Part shown: positions 21,660 through 34,600 of the stretch, piece after piece
Position numbering within the stretch: the stretch's first letter is position 1
How the letters are laid out: each line of letters starts with the position of its first letter
Source: Pipra filicauda
Taxonomy: Eukaryota > Chordata > Aves > Passeriformes > Pipridae
Assembly (NCBI RefSeq): GCF_003945595.2
Contig: NW_024104428.1
Location: 210,106-274,105 of the forward strand
Length of the DNA stretch: 64,000 nucleotides
Direction: 5' to 3'
The notes under the pieces: generated by a model
Told to the model about the DNA's origin: nothing
The model's database searches: none
The model's input: only the letters and a program-made list of their open reading frames with translations
Program-made: the position numbers and the translations under genes

Positions 21660-24600
21660 GGTGAGGGTTATGCTAATGACCACTGACCACAAAGGCAACG
21701 TTATCACCTTCAAATTCATTTAATTCTTAGGTTTTTTCCAGGACTTAATTGATTTGTTCAAACAAATAAACCTTCCAACAACAACAACCACAAAAAAGCC
21801 ACCTCAGGCCCTACAATACAAGAAATTAACATACTGTAAGAAAGATAAAAAAGCAGAGGAGCAGAGGAGTCAGTGGAAAGACTCTGCTACCAGAGCTTGC
21901 TTGGTTTTAATCTTCTGTGTAGTGTTGGGTGGATACCTCAGGGTGGAGGAAAGTATATAAAACACCTCAGTTCTTAAAATTAGAGTCAAGAATAGGGCAG
22001 GGGGGAGGGAATGTTGGTGGTTAAAGTGAGATTCATTTTCCATTTATTTCCAAAGCCTATTTATCTCACTTAACTTTAGAAATCCGCAGTGAAGGTGCCA
22101 GTAGCCGAGCCTGTCACCTCAGACTCTCTTCATAATCAATAGCGAGAAATAAGTACTTCAGGGCCCAATTATCTGATCCTCTTTAGACTACTTCCCCTTC
22201 CCCCCCCCAAATGAGATGAATTGGAACGGAAAGTGCCCATTTCTCTCCATTGACCATAAAACAGATGCAGGACAACAGGGTCAGACATAATAGGCCTATG
22301 TACACATTTTCTCAGTGAAAACTGTTCCCTCCCCTGGAGCTCTGAAGAGCCATTAACACTTGTCTGCACAATTAACATCATCAGTTCAAAAGCAACCTGG
22401 CCACGTGCCTGTAAAACGTTTCTCCGTCTCCCCCGGAAAACAAGCATCTGCAGATAAGGTTTTGAGAGGTCCGTTGTTGGAAAGAGAGGCACATGAAAGC
22501 ACCATCTGTATTTTTAAAACAAGAGAGCATGAACCTTGCATTATTTTTTGGGACATGAACACAGTGTTTCAGGAAGCTACTCAAGGTATACCAGTGTGAT
22601 GTTGGGCAACTGTCTCAGGATACAGCACACCTGTTTTCTGTAATTTCATAAGAGGCACACCTTGCAGATGGAGATTTCTCTCCTTTCTCCAGATGACCTG
22701 ACTGGTCTTGAGAGCTTTTCCATGAAATCTTCATAATGCATTAAGAGGTTATTTATAGATGTGCACGGTGCATATCTCAACAGGCACTGATTCTTTCTTT
22801 ACCCAATTCCCTCATGGTTATTGTGTGTGCAAACAGTTATTCAACACTGCAGCTTTTTCAGGGGAACTTGTAATACAGTGTAATTTTAGCTGTGCAATGA
22901 AAGCACCATCTTGCAAGAAATCTCTCTCCCTTGAATTTTGAAAGATGGCAAAAACTCATGAAACAAAAGAAAGGATTTATTCAGCGTGCTGGGTCTCATC
23001 TCACACTGAGTTTTCCAGGGAGAAAGACCCTTTGGATTTAAATTCCATACATTTTATAGTTTCACAAAATCCCACCCTTTTCAGATAAGTTTAATATATT
23101 CATTTTTGCCTAAAAAGGTTTCTTTCCTCTGAAAAAGGGGCTTTCCCTTCCTTCCAGTTGCATTGTGATTCCAAGGTGTCCTCTGTCAAAAATGATGGAT
23201 CTTCCTTTGTTCTTAGCCCAAAGAGAGAGAAGAAACCCCTGTGTACAAAATTTCTACATGGCCCTGAAAAATTTTACTTTTTAAGAACTTTTATATTTCC
23301 CTTATCCAGCCGAAAGAGACCCTGATACCCAGTCCCATTTGGAACTTGGATATCTTACAACTTCACAATACACCTATATATATAAAAATCATATTTTATC
23401 TCTCATAATCTCAGCCAAGGGAAAACAAGGGTGAGGTGCCAAGGGAACCAACATACAGACTTCAGTGTGCTAGACAGGAGAAGAATTAGGATAGTCCACG
23501 TGCAGAGGTCAGATGCTCCAAGGAATAAAACTTTTCTCCAACACTCTTAAGCCATTTCCATCACCCTTCCCCCCTGCCCAATACTTTTACTGCTCTCATA
23601 CACTGATTTAAAATATGAATGATTCCTGGCAAACACAAAAAAATTCATGCTTTCATTGCAATAAAATATCCAGTTTAATTATCTCACCACCTGTTGAGAG
23701 AATAAGTTAGTTGGTGAGAACTACTATCTGTATGAGCCAAGAACAATAAATTAAGCTGACTACCTCAGTAAAGCCGAGAGAATTAGCCTCTAAGTATTTC
23801 ATTTAATCCTTTGATAGAAGTGTCTCATGTACATATCTATAGTAAAAGTAGCGAAAGAACAACAGGACAAACTTAATTCTCTCATGGGCTAAACTCTAAG
23901 CCTTAGACCATGTTCTGAATACAAAGGGTTCAACACTCTAAAGTCTTAAACATCATCAGTGGTCTCAAAGCTTTGTTTGGTGTCTTGCAGAACTAAATCA
24001 TAATTGCTCTTAGATGAGCATATTGCTTACTGAGGAAAAGTTTCTCCATTCATGATGTTTAGCATAGTACATTCCTTTCTATCTCATGGAGCATAAGCTG
24101 ATAAACCTGTGGGGACAGTTTAACCCATCTCAACCACACCACAATTACAACTCTTTGTCCATCCAGGTTTCAATACAGTATTTTTTCTAATCACAGAAGC
24201 ACTTAGAAACATCATTTAAAGATGACCTACATGCTCTGTAAACCCTTGGTCCAAGCCAGTCCCACCTCTAATGCAGTCAGGGACATTCACAATTGTTGTT
24301 ACTGCAAATTTTGTCCATAGTGCTAGGATCATCACTTCATGACAGAAGTCCCTAGAACAGTTAGTGCATGTGGGTTATGTCTTCCTCCAAAGAGGTGAGT
24401 GTCTCTAAGTCCATCCACAGCACAGCTAACTTAGCCAAAATTTTAATAGCTCTAGCAAAAGGTTCATTTAGTGAGTGGAAGCTACTACATGGTAGTTTCT
24501 TCCACATTTTCTGCCTAGAAATGTATAGGGTGAGAGCAATAAAGGACATTTCTGCTACAGAGTTGTGTATTCTTTAGCTTTTCTCTTAGAGAATTTTTAG

Positions 24601-24970
24601 CAAGACTTTCCAAACACCAGTTGGCAGATAAGGTTCTGGCTCCCCACCAGGTTTCTACACACAGTCATTTCATGTGCTAGCATGTGAATACTCATTTTTT
24701 TTAAGAGGGTGCTTAAAGAATCAAACACTTTTGAACTAGCCAAATCATGGAAGTGTCAGTGAACCATTCAAAAGACTTCCCATACTGAAGAGTCAAGGGC
24801 AAGGAGAGAGTGGTATTCTGCCTGGTGTACAGTTCTTCACTTTCTAAAAGCAGTAGGAGGGCTGTTACAAACATAAAGAAGCACTGATTGATTGTTCTGC
24901 AGACAAACAGAAAAAGAACTTTAAATGCTGAATGATGGCTGAGCAGGGGACGCTATATCACTACAGGGAT
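21660..24970. other. Non-coding flank
   Basis: No gene or recognised repeat. A C10 run at 22200-22209 and a short TATATATA near 23.37 kb are the only low-complexity marks. Confidence 0.55.
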
Positions 24971-24975
24971 CACTG

Positions 24976-25198
24976 TCACAGAATCATCAGGGTTGGAAAA
25001 GACCTCCAATATCATCCATTTCAACCTTTGACCTGACCATCTAGATCATCAACTAGACCTCATCAACTAGACCGTAGCACTGAGACACGTCCAGTTGCTT
25101 CTCAATCGCTTCTGTGGATCTTGATTGCTCTCCTACCTCCCTGGGCAGTTTGTTCCAATGCTTAACAATCCTTTCCATTGAGAAATTCTTCCTGATGC
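24976..25198 (-). repeat. CR1 LINE fragment, left of LTR
   Basis: TCACAGAATCATCAGGGTTGG followed by CTCCCTGGGCAGTTTGTTCC and GAGAAATTCTTCCTGATG is the reverse complement of a CR1 3' region. It is cut at ATGC by the LTR that follows. Confidence 0.88.
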
Positions 25199-25792
25199 TG
25201 AATCCGAAAAATCGGTCTGACAAACTGCTCAGAGACTTTTTTATCTTTAAGCAGCAAGGTATTTGTTTATTCAACGTTGGGAGCAAGCCAGCTCGCGCTG
25301 GACAAACTTGCTCACCGGCTCCTCAGAAAATCAGCACTTTTATACAATTTTCAGATGTGATTAAATGCATATTCAAACGATTACAACATCTATCAATACA
25401 TATTAAAAATAGGCGGAGTATAGGCGGAGCTCAGGGCGGTGCTTCTCTTGGCACCCCATTTCGAGGGGTAGTTCCGATCTTCATCCATAGGGCAGGGGGC
25501 TCTAACTCATCTTCCTCATCTTGACCCTTCTTCCTTTCCATTGTCCTTGACCCGCTCACTGAAGCTTGGAAAAGGCCCTGGCTCCAGGCCTATTTCTCCT
25601 ATTCAAATGTCTACCTGATCCTGTTGTATTTCTAATTTATTCTTCTAGGCCTATTACATGTTCCTGTACTATTCTCTTATGCTTTGGTCCAGTAAGTAGA
25701 ACAGAACGAGCACAGATCATTTTGGATGTTGGTAACTTGTTTGCAGGCCCAAATTTCTTAGTTAACTCTTTTGGGCCTAGCCTCCTGTTTCA
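25199..25792 (-). mobile_element. Solo LTR of an endogenous retrovirus, inserted in CR1
   Basis: 594 bp with TG...CA termini (plus-strand ends TGAATCCG and CTGTTTCA) flanked by ATGC on both sides (25195-25198 and 25793-25796), a 4-bp target duplication. Orientation is minus: TATAAAAG at 25344-25337 and AATAAA at 25271-25266. A 4-bp duplication fits class I (gamma-type) elements; a 5-bp reading with one mismatch (GATGC/AATGC) is less likely because it would lose the CA end. No internal viral genes remain. The open frame at 25114-25524 is a CR1/LTR read-through, not a gene. Confidence 0.87.
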
Positions 25793-25862
25793 ATGCCCAG
25801 CCTGAACCCCCCTCTTGACGCAGCTTGAAGCCATGTCCTCTACCCTCTATGTCCTATGTCAC
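25793..25862 (-). repeat. CR1 LINE fragment, right of LTR
   Basis: ATGCCCAGCCTGAACCCCCC, then GCAGCTTGAAGCCATGTCCT and CCTATGTCAC, the direct continuation of the CR1 interrupted at 25198. The match fades after ~25862, the 5' truncation point. Confidence 0.82.
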
Positions 25863-25864
25863 TA

Positions 25865-28800
25865 CGGTGTTGCTTCCAAACTTAGAGACGGCGCAAGAAA
25901 CTTGCAGGAAAAAGCCATTCCAACCCAGGTGTCACGTCAGTCAGCGTGTGGGTGTTCAACTCAAACTTCAACAGTTGCAATGCCACATTCATGTGCTGAA
26001 TCAATGCCTTAAGTGAAGGGTCAGTACTAATGTTCAAGACGGCTGGATACTGCTCTTATTCTGTTTCCAGACTAAGCTCTTCGCACCTCCGCTTTTCCCA
26101 CTCTGTAAACCTCCTGCACTGAAAGGGAACAAAGATTAGTGTGTGCTAATTTGAAGGGAAAAGCGCAAGAACTTCCATTCTGACCTCTCTTTGAAGGAAT
26201 CAGCACACTTTCACATCAGTTCCAAACCATCCTCTGATCTCACAGACCTTTGAGCCGGGGCTGCCACCACACACACGGTTGTTTAGCGGGTTAAATTGTT
26301 AATAGATCTGTTTTGCAGGTCTTGATACTCCTCTGTGTCGGTCTCTAGCGGAGAAGTGGGTGCTAATGACAGAGTATTTGAACAGAGATCTGACAGAATA
26401 GAATACACAAAACACTGTTTCAAAGCAGTGAGCAGCAATTTTACTGCTTGATTTTACTCCTGGAGCCCAGAAGTCAAAATCCTCACTGTTATGTATAGAA
26501 ATACACTGTCAAAAAAAAAAAAAAAAAAGATGTTTCATATCAAACGAGGAAAGTGGCTGATCATTTGGGAAGAACAAGAGTTGTTTTAAGGGGATGGCAT
26601 CAAACTATGAAACCTACAGTGGTAGTTGTCTTCCTCCAGTTAGAGTTCTCTGACACTCTTAATTTTCTCCTCCCCAAAAAAGAAAACTTCGAAAATATAA
26701 GTTAAGGTGTGATAGCCACTCAGATTTTGTCACCTGTACTTCTCAAAGCCCTTTCTCCTAACACTAAGTGCTGCCTGGAAGCAGTTTAGAAAATATATAA
26801 CCCCAAACGTTTCTTTCAACTGAGACCCTTGAGGCACAAGTTACCCTGAATGACACAATGACCGCTTAAAAATCCCTGCTTGGGCCTGAGCAAGGAGCTG
26901 TTCTGTGTCCTCCCCTCACTCCTACACTGCACTGCACTCCTACACAGGGTGCCCTAGGGAAGGAGCTCCACTGCAGTAGCCCCAGTGCAGTGTCATGGAG
27001 TAAATATGTGGGAGCAGAGCATGCATCTCATGCCCAACCTGAGCCTCCACCTCACCCTTATTTTTTCAAATACAAGCTTAATAAAGCAAGAAGTCCTGTT
27101 CCAATGGCACCGAACAGCCACAGTCTCTCCAAAAAACCCCAAGTCGTTTCTTGTGCAAGACAATTTAAGTCTGCCTTCCCACAGATCACTGGCTCATGTG
27201 TGAAGCTTTCCTTGCAGTGGTAGTATTTTTTTTCCTCCCTTGATTGCCCACTGTCTAACACCAAATATGCTCATTTTGCAGCTTTATTTTACTAACCCAA
27301 ATGTACATTTTGGTGAAATCTTATGCTTTCTGAGACTTCTTTCTAAGATTCTGCTCCTTGGCTATTCATCCAGGTGGCTATCTTTATGATTTTAAAGCTG
27401 AAAAGGCTGGGTTTGTTTCAAGGAATTCCAGTCAGTTTTTTTTTCTGCTGGGGGGCTACTCCATCTAAGATGCATGTTGATTCCCAGTTATGGAGCAGGA
27501 AAGCATTGCACTCTGCTGGGCACAGAAGAGAATAATAACTAGAGATCAGATGCTAGGAAATGCACAGCTTATGAGGGTTTTAACACGAAAAACCATCTGT
27601 CCCTATTTTCACGGTTCTGATCCCTCAGGTTTCCCCTGCTGAGGATTTCCTTAGACTTGAAAACTCCTGAACCTTGGCTATTTGCCCCAATCCTTTCCCT
27701 TAGGTACCTGTTTTGCTTTTGCTTTCATATTAGCACTGTGATCTCTGCCCAGCTACACAGTGAGAAACCATCATCTCTTTTAAGCATCGGAAATAGACCT
27801 TCAATTGAAGTTACTCTCATGGAAATTCACTGATGTGCTTATAGTTCAAAAAATACTACCATAAAGGTGCACATTGTAGTAGCAATGGCAGAGTATCTCA
27901 AACCCTAAGAATGTTTTCTGAATCTTAGTGATTTAACAGAATAACAAGCTCACGAAGAAAATAATTAACATTCCAGAGAGCTGCACCAGTATCTAGAATG
28001 CTCTAAAGAAAGAGAATTGGAAAATAAATACTCTTCGACAAATGTGAATCAGGAATTAATTATAAAACAATGCTCACTACTTATGGATCAAAAGCTGCAT
28101 AAAACATAGGGAAGTGGCCACAAGGACATACAGAAATGTGTGTGTACCTTCTACCATGCACCTCAGCCTACGCAGCAAATCCTCTAGTTGTATAGGGAAT
28201 AAGCTGGCTATTACCCACTAGCCAAGACAACAGGACTCGTGGCGCACTGGGAGAAACGATCAGTCAAATCTCTCCCTCTATTTCTCTCCAGTTTTGAACA
28301 TCAGGCCAAAATTTTATCCTACTGCTCTGCATGATTAAATGGGAAGAGGGCTCCAGCCCAACACACTAAACTGTTTTTCAGTCTGTAGTTCGTGAACTGC
28401 TGGTGGCTCATAAAACAACAGAAGGTGATCTGTGAAATGCCTGCTAAATTAGCCCCTGCTCCAAATGCACATCCTCATAGACAGAAGGAAAGAATAAAGC
28501 AAAAACAGAAACAAATAAAGACAAGAGAATATTCCAAGTTCTGCTTAATGTTTTCTTATTTAAAAGCAAACATTTTGGCAAAGCTGCACAGTTCTTTTCC
28601 AGAATGTAAGCTATTCAGTAGATTAAAAAAACCCAACCACAAATCCAAGCATCAGGTACAGGACAGTGCCTTAAAGGATGTCTTGTAGACCCTTGGACTT
28701 CAGGTCTACCAAGTCTCTGAAAAACTGCCTTCTCTCCACGAAAACAGTAAAGGAAACATTCTAGAAGTTCTAGAGTTCTTCTTCTCCTAAATTTTGTGTT

Positions 28801-30613
28801 ACCCTGAAATCACATTTCCCTGTATGTGATATGGAGAAACGTGACCTTTGCTCCTGAAAAATTGCCATTGAAACCCATAAATGTTGTTCTTGATGAATTC
28901 AGAATCTGGACTTTGGAAAATCCATTCTTGTACAAAGCAAAAAATATGACTGAGACAGACAGATTGTTTTTCTCCCTCAGCTCAATCCCTAGAAGACCAA
29001 GTTGTTCCAACTAATTTCCTGACAGGCAGGTATCCAGATCACAAAGCAAACTCCATCCCAATTAATGCTGGCATTCTCACCAGTAGTCTCAGCAGAGATG
29101 GAGAAGAGAAGGCAAATTTGCAGGCCATCCCAAATACAGTCAAATATTCTCCCAGAATATGGAAGTAGCATGTCCAAGGGAAAAACCAAACTCCTCTAAA
29201 GGTTTCAGGTTCCAAAGCACCACTCACTGCCTTTAGTGGGGTGGGGGGCACCTGGATTAGGGACCACTGGTTTTTAGGACTTTTGTTGTACTCTGTGGCT
29301 GGGATTTTAGCTGTGTGTCTGACCTTCAGTTGTTCCATCTCTGAAAAGAGTTGTATATGCTTGACAAGCTCTAAGATTCCCTGGATGAAAAGCCATTGGA
29401 AAACAAAATATTATTTTTTCATGAAAGAATAAAAGTTTAATTTCTTCATTGATTTCTGGTAGGACACTTACCTATTCTTATCTTATTTTCATAATTTATA
29501 TTTAATTACTGGTAATAAGCAAAAAATGTATGGCAAACACAGGGAAAAACACCTGAGGTAACTCATGGGTGAGACCCCTCAGTGCTACTGAAGTGTGCAG
29601 GAACAGGGAAAACTGACATTGGATGAACTCTGAAATTATTTTTTAGGAAAATGTTCAAGTACCCCTCCTCCCTCAACGCACAAAACTCAAAACACATGTC
29701 AACAGGAGCACCTGTTCTTTACACTCCAGACACCCAAATCTCTCTTTTCTGTTACTTACAAAGCAGTAGAAGGGAGAATACTGAAAATTAAGGTCAAGCT
29801 ACATCCTGAACTACGTAATTAGTTCATACAAGACACAAAATTCAGGTTATAGATTCAAAAACAGCAGAAAGATTTGAAATGGCAGTTCTGAAAAACACTG
29901 TGCCCGTGGAAGAGGTGTTTTCACCAGAGAACAGCACAAGGCCAGACTTTGAAATGCTGCAAATCCTCCAGGTCTGAATGGAGAAGAGGAAGCTCCATGG
30001 TCAGCAGCAAGTCTCCTGTAAGGAGAGGCCTTCAAAGTGCATCTCCAGGGCTCAGCTGCTGTTCTCCTCCCCCAGACCTCTGCTCATCACCACAACGAGA
30101 AGGCAGCACGTGGACGAGATGAATACAACCCACGCTCAGCATTGTGCTGCAGACCTGCTGTAGTTTCACACCACTGGAATTCAACAGAAATGTTTCCTTG
30201 CAGTCTTCCTCCACAGCAAAGCAGCTGACTTTGTGACACAGCAGCCTGTCTCTGAAAAATCCATCTCCTCGTGCTCAGAGGATCAGCGTTTCTTTCATAT
30301 TATTTACCTTGACTTCTTTGTTCATTATTTTCATGAAAGCACTGTTCTAGTGCTTCCCTCTCTCTTAAGCTCCTTTCAAGGGAGCTGTTAACTTCAGGAG
30401 AGCAAATTTCCTGTTCTGCAAGCCTACAGGTCTACAAATTTGTCCGCATTTTCTGTTTTCTACAGAAGAAATGCTCTGTCCTGTACCTCAGGACCTGGGA
30501 AGCAATGGGGAAAGCAAAGCAGTAAACAGATTTACTACCTTCACTCTTATGCAACTTCCACTTCCTAAATATTCAACTTCAATACTCTAATGATTTCCTT
30601 TTGAATGAAACTC

Positions 30614-30669
<56 letters not shown>

Positions 30670-31555
30670 GTATCAGGGAAGTTGCATAGAAAATATTAGG
30701 TGAATAATTGTTCTAGTTTTTTTCTTTTTTTCCCCCCCTTCATTGACCACTTATATTATTTTCTTTATTTTCCAAAATTCATCAATTTAAAAAAAAATAA
30801 AAAATATATTTTTAAGAGGTTATTGTTCCGTTGTTTGACTTTATCTTGTTAAAAATGGATATATCAAGATAAAAGACACTGCAATATTGATCATGCTTGC
30901 CAAGTCCTGAGTATGCTGACTGCTAAGTTTGTTTAACACTACATTAGTTGCCTTCTTTTGCCAGGTCATGCCCTAAAAGGAAATTCTCTATAAACAGAGA
31001 TAAACCTGCAGAGAATTTTGTAACACTTGATGCCAGAAAATAAGCCTGCAAAATAACATGTCATTCTCTTTAAATAAAGAAAAATATACTAAACAACCTT
31101 AGAATGAATCCTGATTTAATGCCAGGAACTGAAATTATGACCAGCTTCAGTTACATGTATCTGCCTGCAATTGTCTTCTGTGTGGGACGTCATTAAAAAA
31201 ACAAAAAAACTAAAATTACCCTCTCCATTTTGGAGTCTTGGAACTACAGACTTCAAAAACACATTTTTTTCATTCTCTGGGAGGAATAAGGCAAGACTTA
31301 GTCTCCCACCGTTCTCTCGATGAGCAGATGAGCCTCATCCCCGACCTTTGAGGGATTCTGGCCCACAGGTTGCTAAATCCCATTTGGACAGAGCAGCCCC
31401 TTGCCCTGGGCTCTCTGTCCTTACCCCCCCTCCCCCAGCTGCAAGGGAAACAGGAGGTCGTCCCAGGGCTTCCCATCAGAGGGGTGACTCCAGCAGACCA
31501 GAACGGTTCTTTAGCTACTTTAAATTAACATTTCAGGAAGAGAGCACACATCAAA
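25865..31555. other. Non-coding flank
   Basis: No gene supported. Contains A18 at 26511-26528 and an (AT)n at 30618-30666. Open frames here are under 100 codons and unrecognised. Confidence 0.55.
30618..30666. repeat. (AT)24 microsatellite
   Basis: Forty-nine bp of uninterrupted AT, ending TATACACG. Able to form cruciforms and likely length-polymorphic. Confidence 0.95.
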
Positions 31556-31556
31556 G

Positions 31557-31680
31557 CAAGGCTGGATGGGGCTCTGAGTGATCTGGTCTAATGAAAGGTG
31601 TCTTTGCCCACAGCAGTGGGGTTAAAATCAGGTGATCTTTAACATCCCTTCTAACCCAAGCCTTTCTGTGATTCTGTGAT
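31557..31680 (+). repeat. CR1 LINE 3' end fragment
   Basis: AAGGCTGGATGGGGCTCTGA, GATCTGGTCTAATGAAAGGTG, CTTCTAACCCAAGCC and a terminal TCTGTGATTCTGTGAT. Only the last ~124 bp of the element are present. Confidence 0.88.
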
Positions 31681-31684
31681 CTAC

Positions 31685-34600
31685 ACCATTCTGGTCATGT
31701 TGGCATGATGGAGAGTGGTGGAGGCAGTTTGAAGGACTGGATTTTCATTTAATTGTCTGGTAAAGTCATTCTCGTCACATTGCTGGGTGTTCCAGGTGAA
31801 TAAATAGGAATTACTTATGGGTAGTATTTTGCCTTTAAAATTTTGGCTTGTGGGAAAGACAGCTTTGAATTTGGATCATCTTTTTTTTTCCCTAGAACTG
31901 TCCGTGGTTGAGCAGCAGTAGTACAGGTGCAATTTCTGAAGATGAAAACTGTGTTTCCCTGTGCCTGCCACTCAAGAGGAAAAATACTCACTGTTAGACA
32001 TGGCCTTTGGTACACAAGTACAGGCTCCTTGTCTCTAGTGGATCAGAATTCAGCCATTAGTATTTCCACCCCCAAAAATACCAGCAGCTCAAAATCCCTA
32101 ACAAAAAAAATATAACAGAATATTCTTCTACTTGTACTTTATAACAACACTGGACTTTGTGTTGAAGTCAACTATACTGAACAATGAAGTAATACAGAAT
32201 TCAAAAGTACATTAAGTACAACAAATCAATCTGTCTAGCCTATGAAGAGGAGCTCTTTACTAGAAACATCAAATATCTTTGCAGGATGCGTGGTTGTTTT
32301 TTATTTCCTCATTGTTAGCCAGCTTTTCAAGAGACTTATTTGTCAAAGTTTTTTTCAGACAATGGTTTCATCCCAAAGGTGCCTTCTGGCCTCTAATTCC
32401 TATTGGACCAGCTATTTGTTTCCCTGTACATACATAAAGAACCCAATTCCAAGCATAGACAGTATGAGGAATGACAAAAAACTATATATCCATGTAGTAA
32501 GGAGAAGTCCCTATATTGCTGATGCACGTTGTCTTGTGATGGCACCTTGCTGCCAGCAAGAAAAACTATGTAGGTGTTCCCATAAAAAAAAAAAAAGGCA
32601 ACACCACAAATCCAAACACAACACCCACACCAAAATCACATCTGTTTTTGCTGTAGCACTGAACAGTACAAAATTACTACAGGCTTTGTTGAAGAGTACT
32701 TATCCTTTTGTACTGAAGAGTATTACCTTTCAAATAGTCAAGTCATCTCCACGCTATGCAAAAGGGGGAAAAAAAATAGAAGTTGAATAAGCCTCAAATT
32801 TCAACTGCTTCAATCGAGGTATATCTAACCACTTTCCTTTCTAGCCCCCCAAAAAAGGTATATCCTCTCTTTTGCAAATGTACTTGTCAAAGCCTCTGCT
32901 TCTCATTTTTATGCAACAGATAACACATCAAAAAAGGACCATCACGCCCTGCTGAAACCTGGAATCCAAACTGCAGCAAACATAGTGAAGTGATTGCATT
33001 AGTCAATGTATGACGAGTGATACCTACTTCCCAGGCTGTCAATATTCATGTGCTTGGACAGAAAGAACTTTGTCCACTTTGTGGCTATTACTTTTTGTAG
33101 ACATCTCCTACACTATTTCACTTGCCTCCTAGCAGCCAAACACACGATGGTTTTCTGTCTCCAATGAGCTCTTTGTGTCTGGATAAGCTGTGGCTGTCTT
33201 CTGTTCATGGCATGGCACTTGTGTAAGTGATAAACACACAGGATGGAAGCATGACAAAGCAGAAACTTTTCCTTTACCTTCCTTGACTTGGTCTCAGCAC
33301 CTGCACTGAAGCAGGTTTGTTACCTACCTTGAAATGGCAGCACATGTTCTCCTTAACCCATATCAAGACATTTTCTATGAGGCTGGACAAAACATTTCAC
33401 TTGAGAGCTGTTTGTGACTAAGAAGCTGCAACAGTGATGGGACAGAAATGTTATGGCCTTTATATATCAGAGCTCATAGGACAACCAGTTACTAATCAGT
33501 GCCATTGTGGTTATACTGGTAACAGCAGACTCAACTAGAAAGTGCTATTTTTAAAATTCCTGACTGGACAAACAGACGCAAAAAAAAGGTTGATAGGTCA
33601 AGTAGCATTGATATCATTGTCTCAACTCTTTCCATGGTCCTTAGGACATCTCCCAACTCTGTAGACAAAATGGAGACTGTCAGAAACTGAGAGAGTAAAA
33701 ATTTCTAGCTGTGGGAAGCAGATCATAACATTCATTAGCTCACTGATATTTCACCAAGTAAGTGTCAGTTGTCATGGCCAAGGCCAGAATGGGAAGACAT
33801 CTACAGATTCCTATTTAACTGGTAAAATAACCATGTTCTTGAATAAGCAGGTTATTTCTGTAGAGAGGACAGCTTAAACTAAATGAGCTTTTGTCATGGA
33901 AATGAGAATTGAAGTTGACTGAAGGCTTCAAAATCATTTATACTTAGACAGCAGTGGTTTTAGAGAAATAACAAACCAAACACGTTGTTTTCATGTCTGC
34001 TAACACTTTCCTTAACTGCATACCTAGACTGTAGGTCTATAAAATGCTCTGTAAAATAAGGCACAAATAACAGCTTCTGTCTCTTCTGGACATTCCTGTA
34101 AATAACAGCAGCAGCAGGCAGGGATCAACCTCATAACCATTCTGTTCATCACATTTGCAAGGTCATCCACGTTATTGCTTCCCGCCCTGCTTTCCTGGTG
34201 CAATTGCATTCAGCTGTTCATTGTTAAGCTAAATCAAAGGTGGGAATATCAGATGTAATCCTAAAGGAAGATGCTAATATATTCCTCCACGAGGTATTAA
34301 AACACTGCTTTAAACTACCCAAATTCCTAGCAATTATTAGCCAGTTAATCCATACTCTGCTGGGTATGTAAATGACACACCCAGGTAGGTAATGCATATC
34401 TCCTAAGTGGATATTCTTCCCACATTTCTTGAAATCGTTACTAGAAACACACTGATTTTGAAATGTGACAATTTTCTTTTACTTCTGAGCAGTAAATATA
34501 ACATAACACAACACAGAATGCCACAGAATCACTTGCTACTGGTGTAGAATTATGTACCATTACTTATCCATTCCGTGGGAAACCCAGATGAACACTGGAA

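Noticed and set aside
25114..25524. 136-codon plus-strand frame
   Set aside because: Crosses from antisense CR1 into an antisense solo LTR, so it cannot be an ancestral gene.
32242..32790. Longest open frame, 182 codons, plus strand
   Set aside because: No recognisable domain, includes a Lys run from an A tract, no promoter, splice or homolog support; length is within chance for 64 kb read in six frames.
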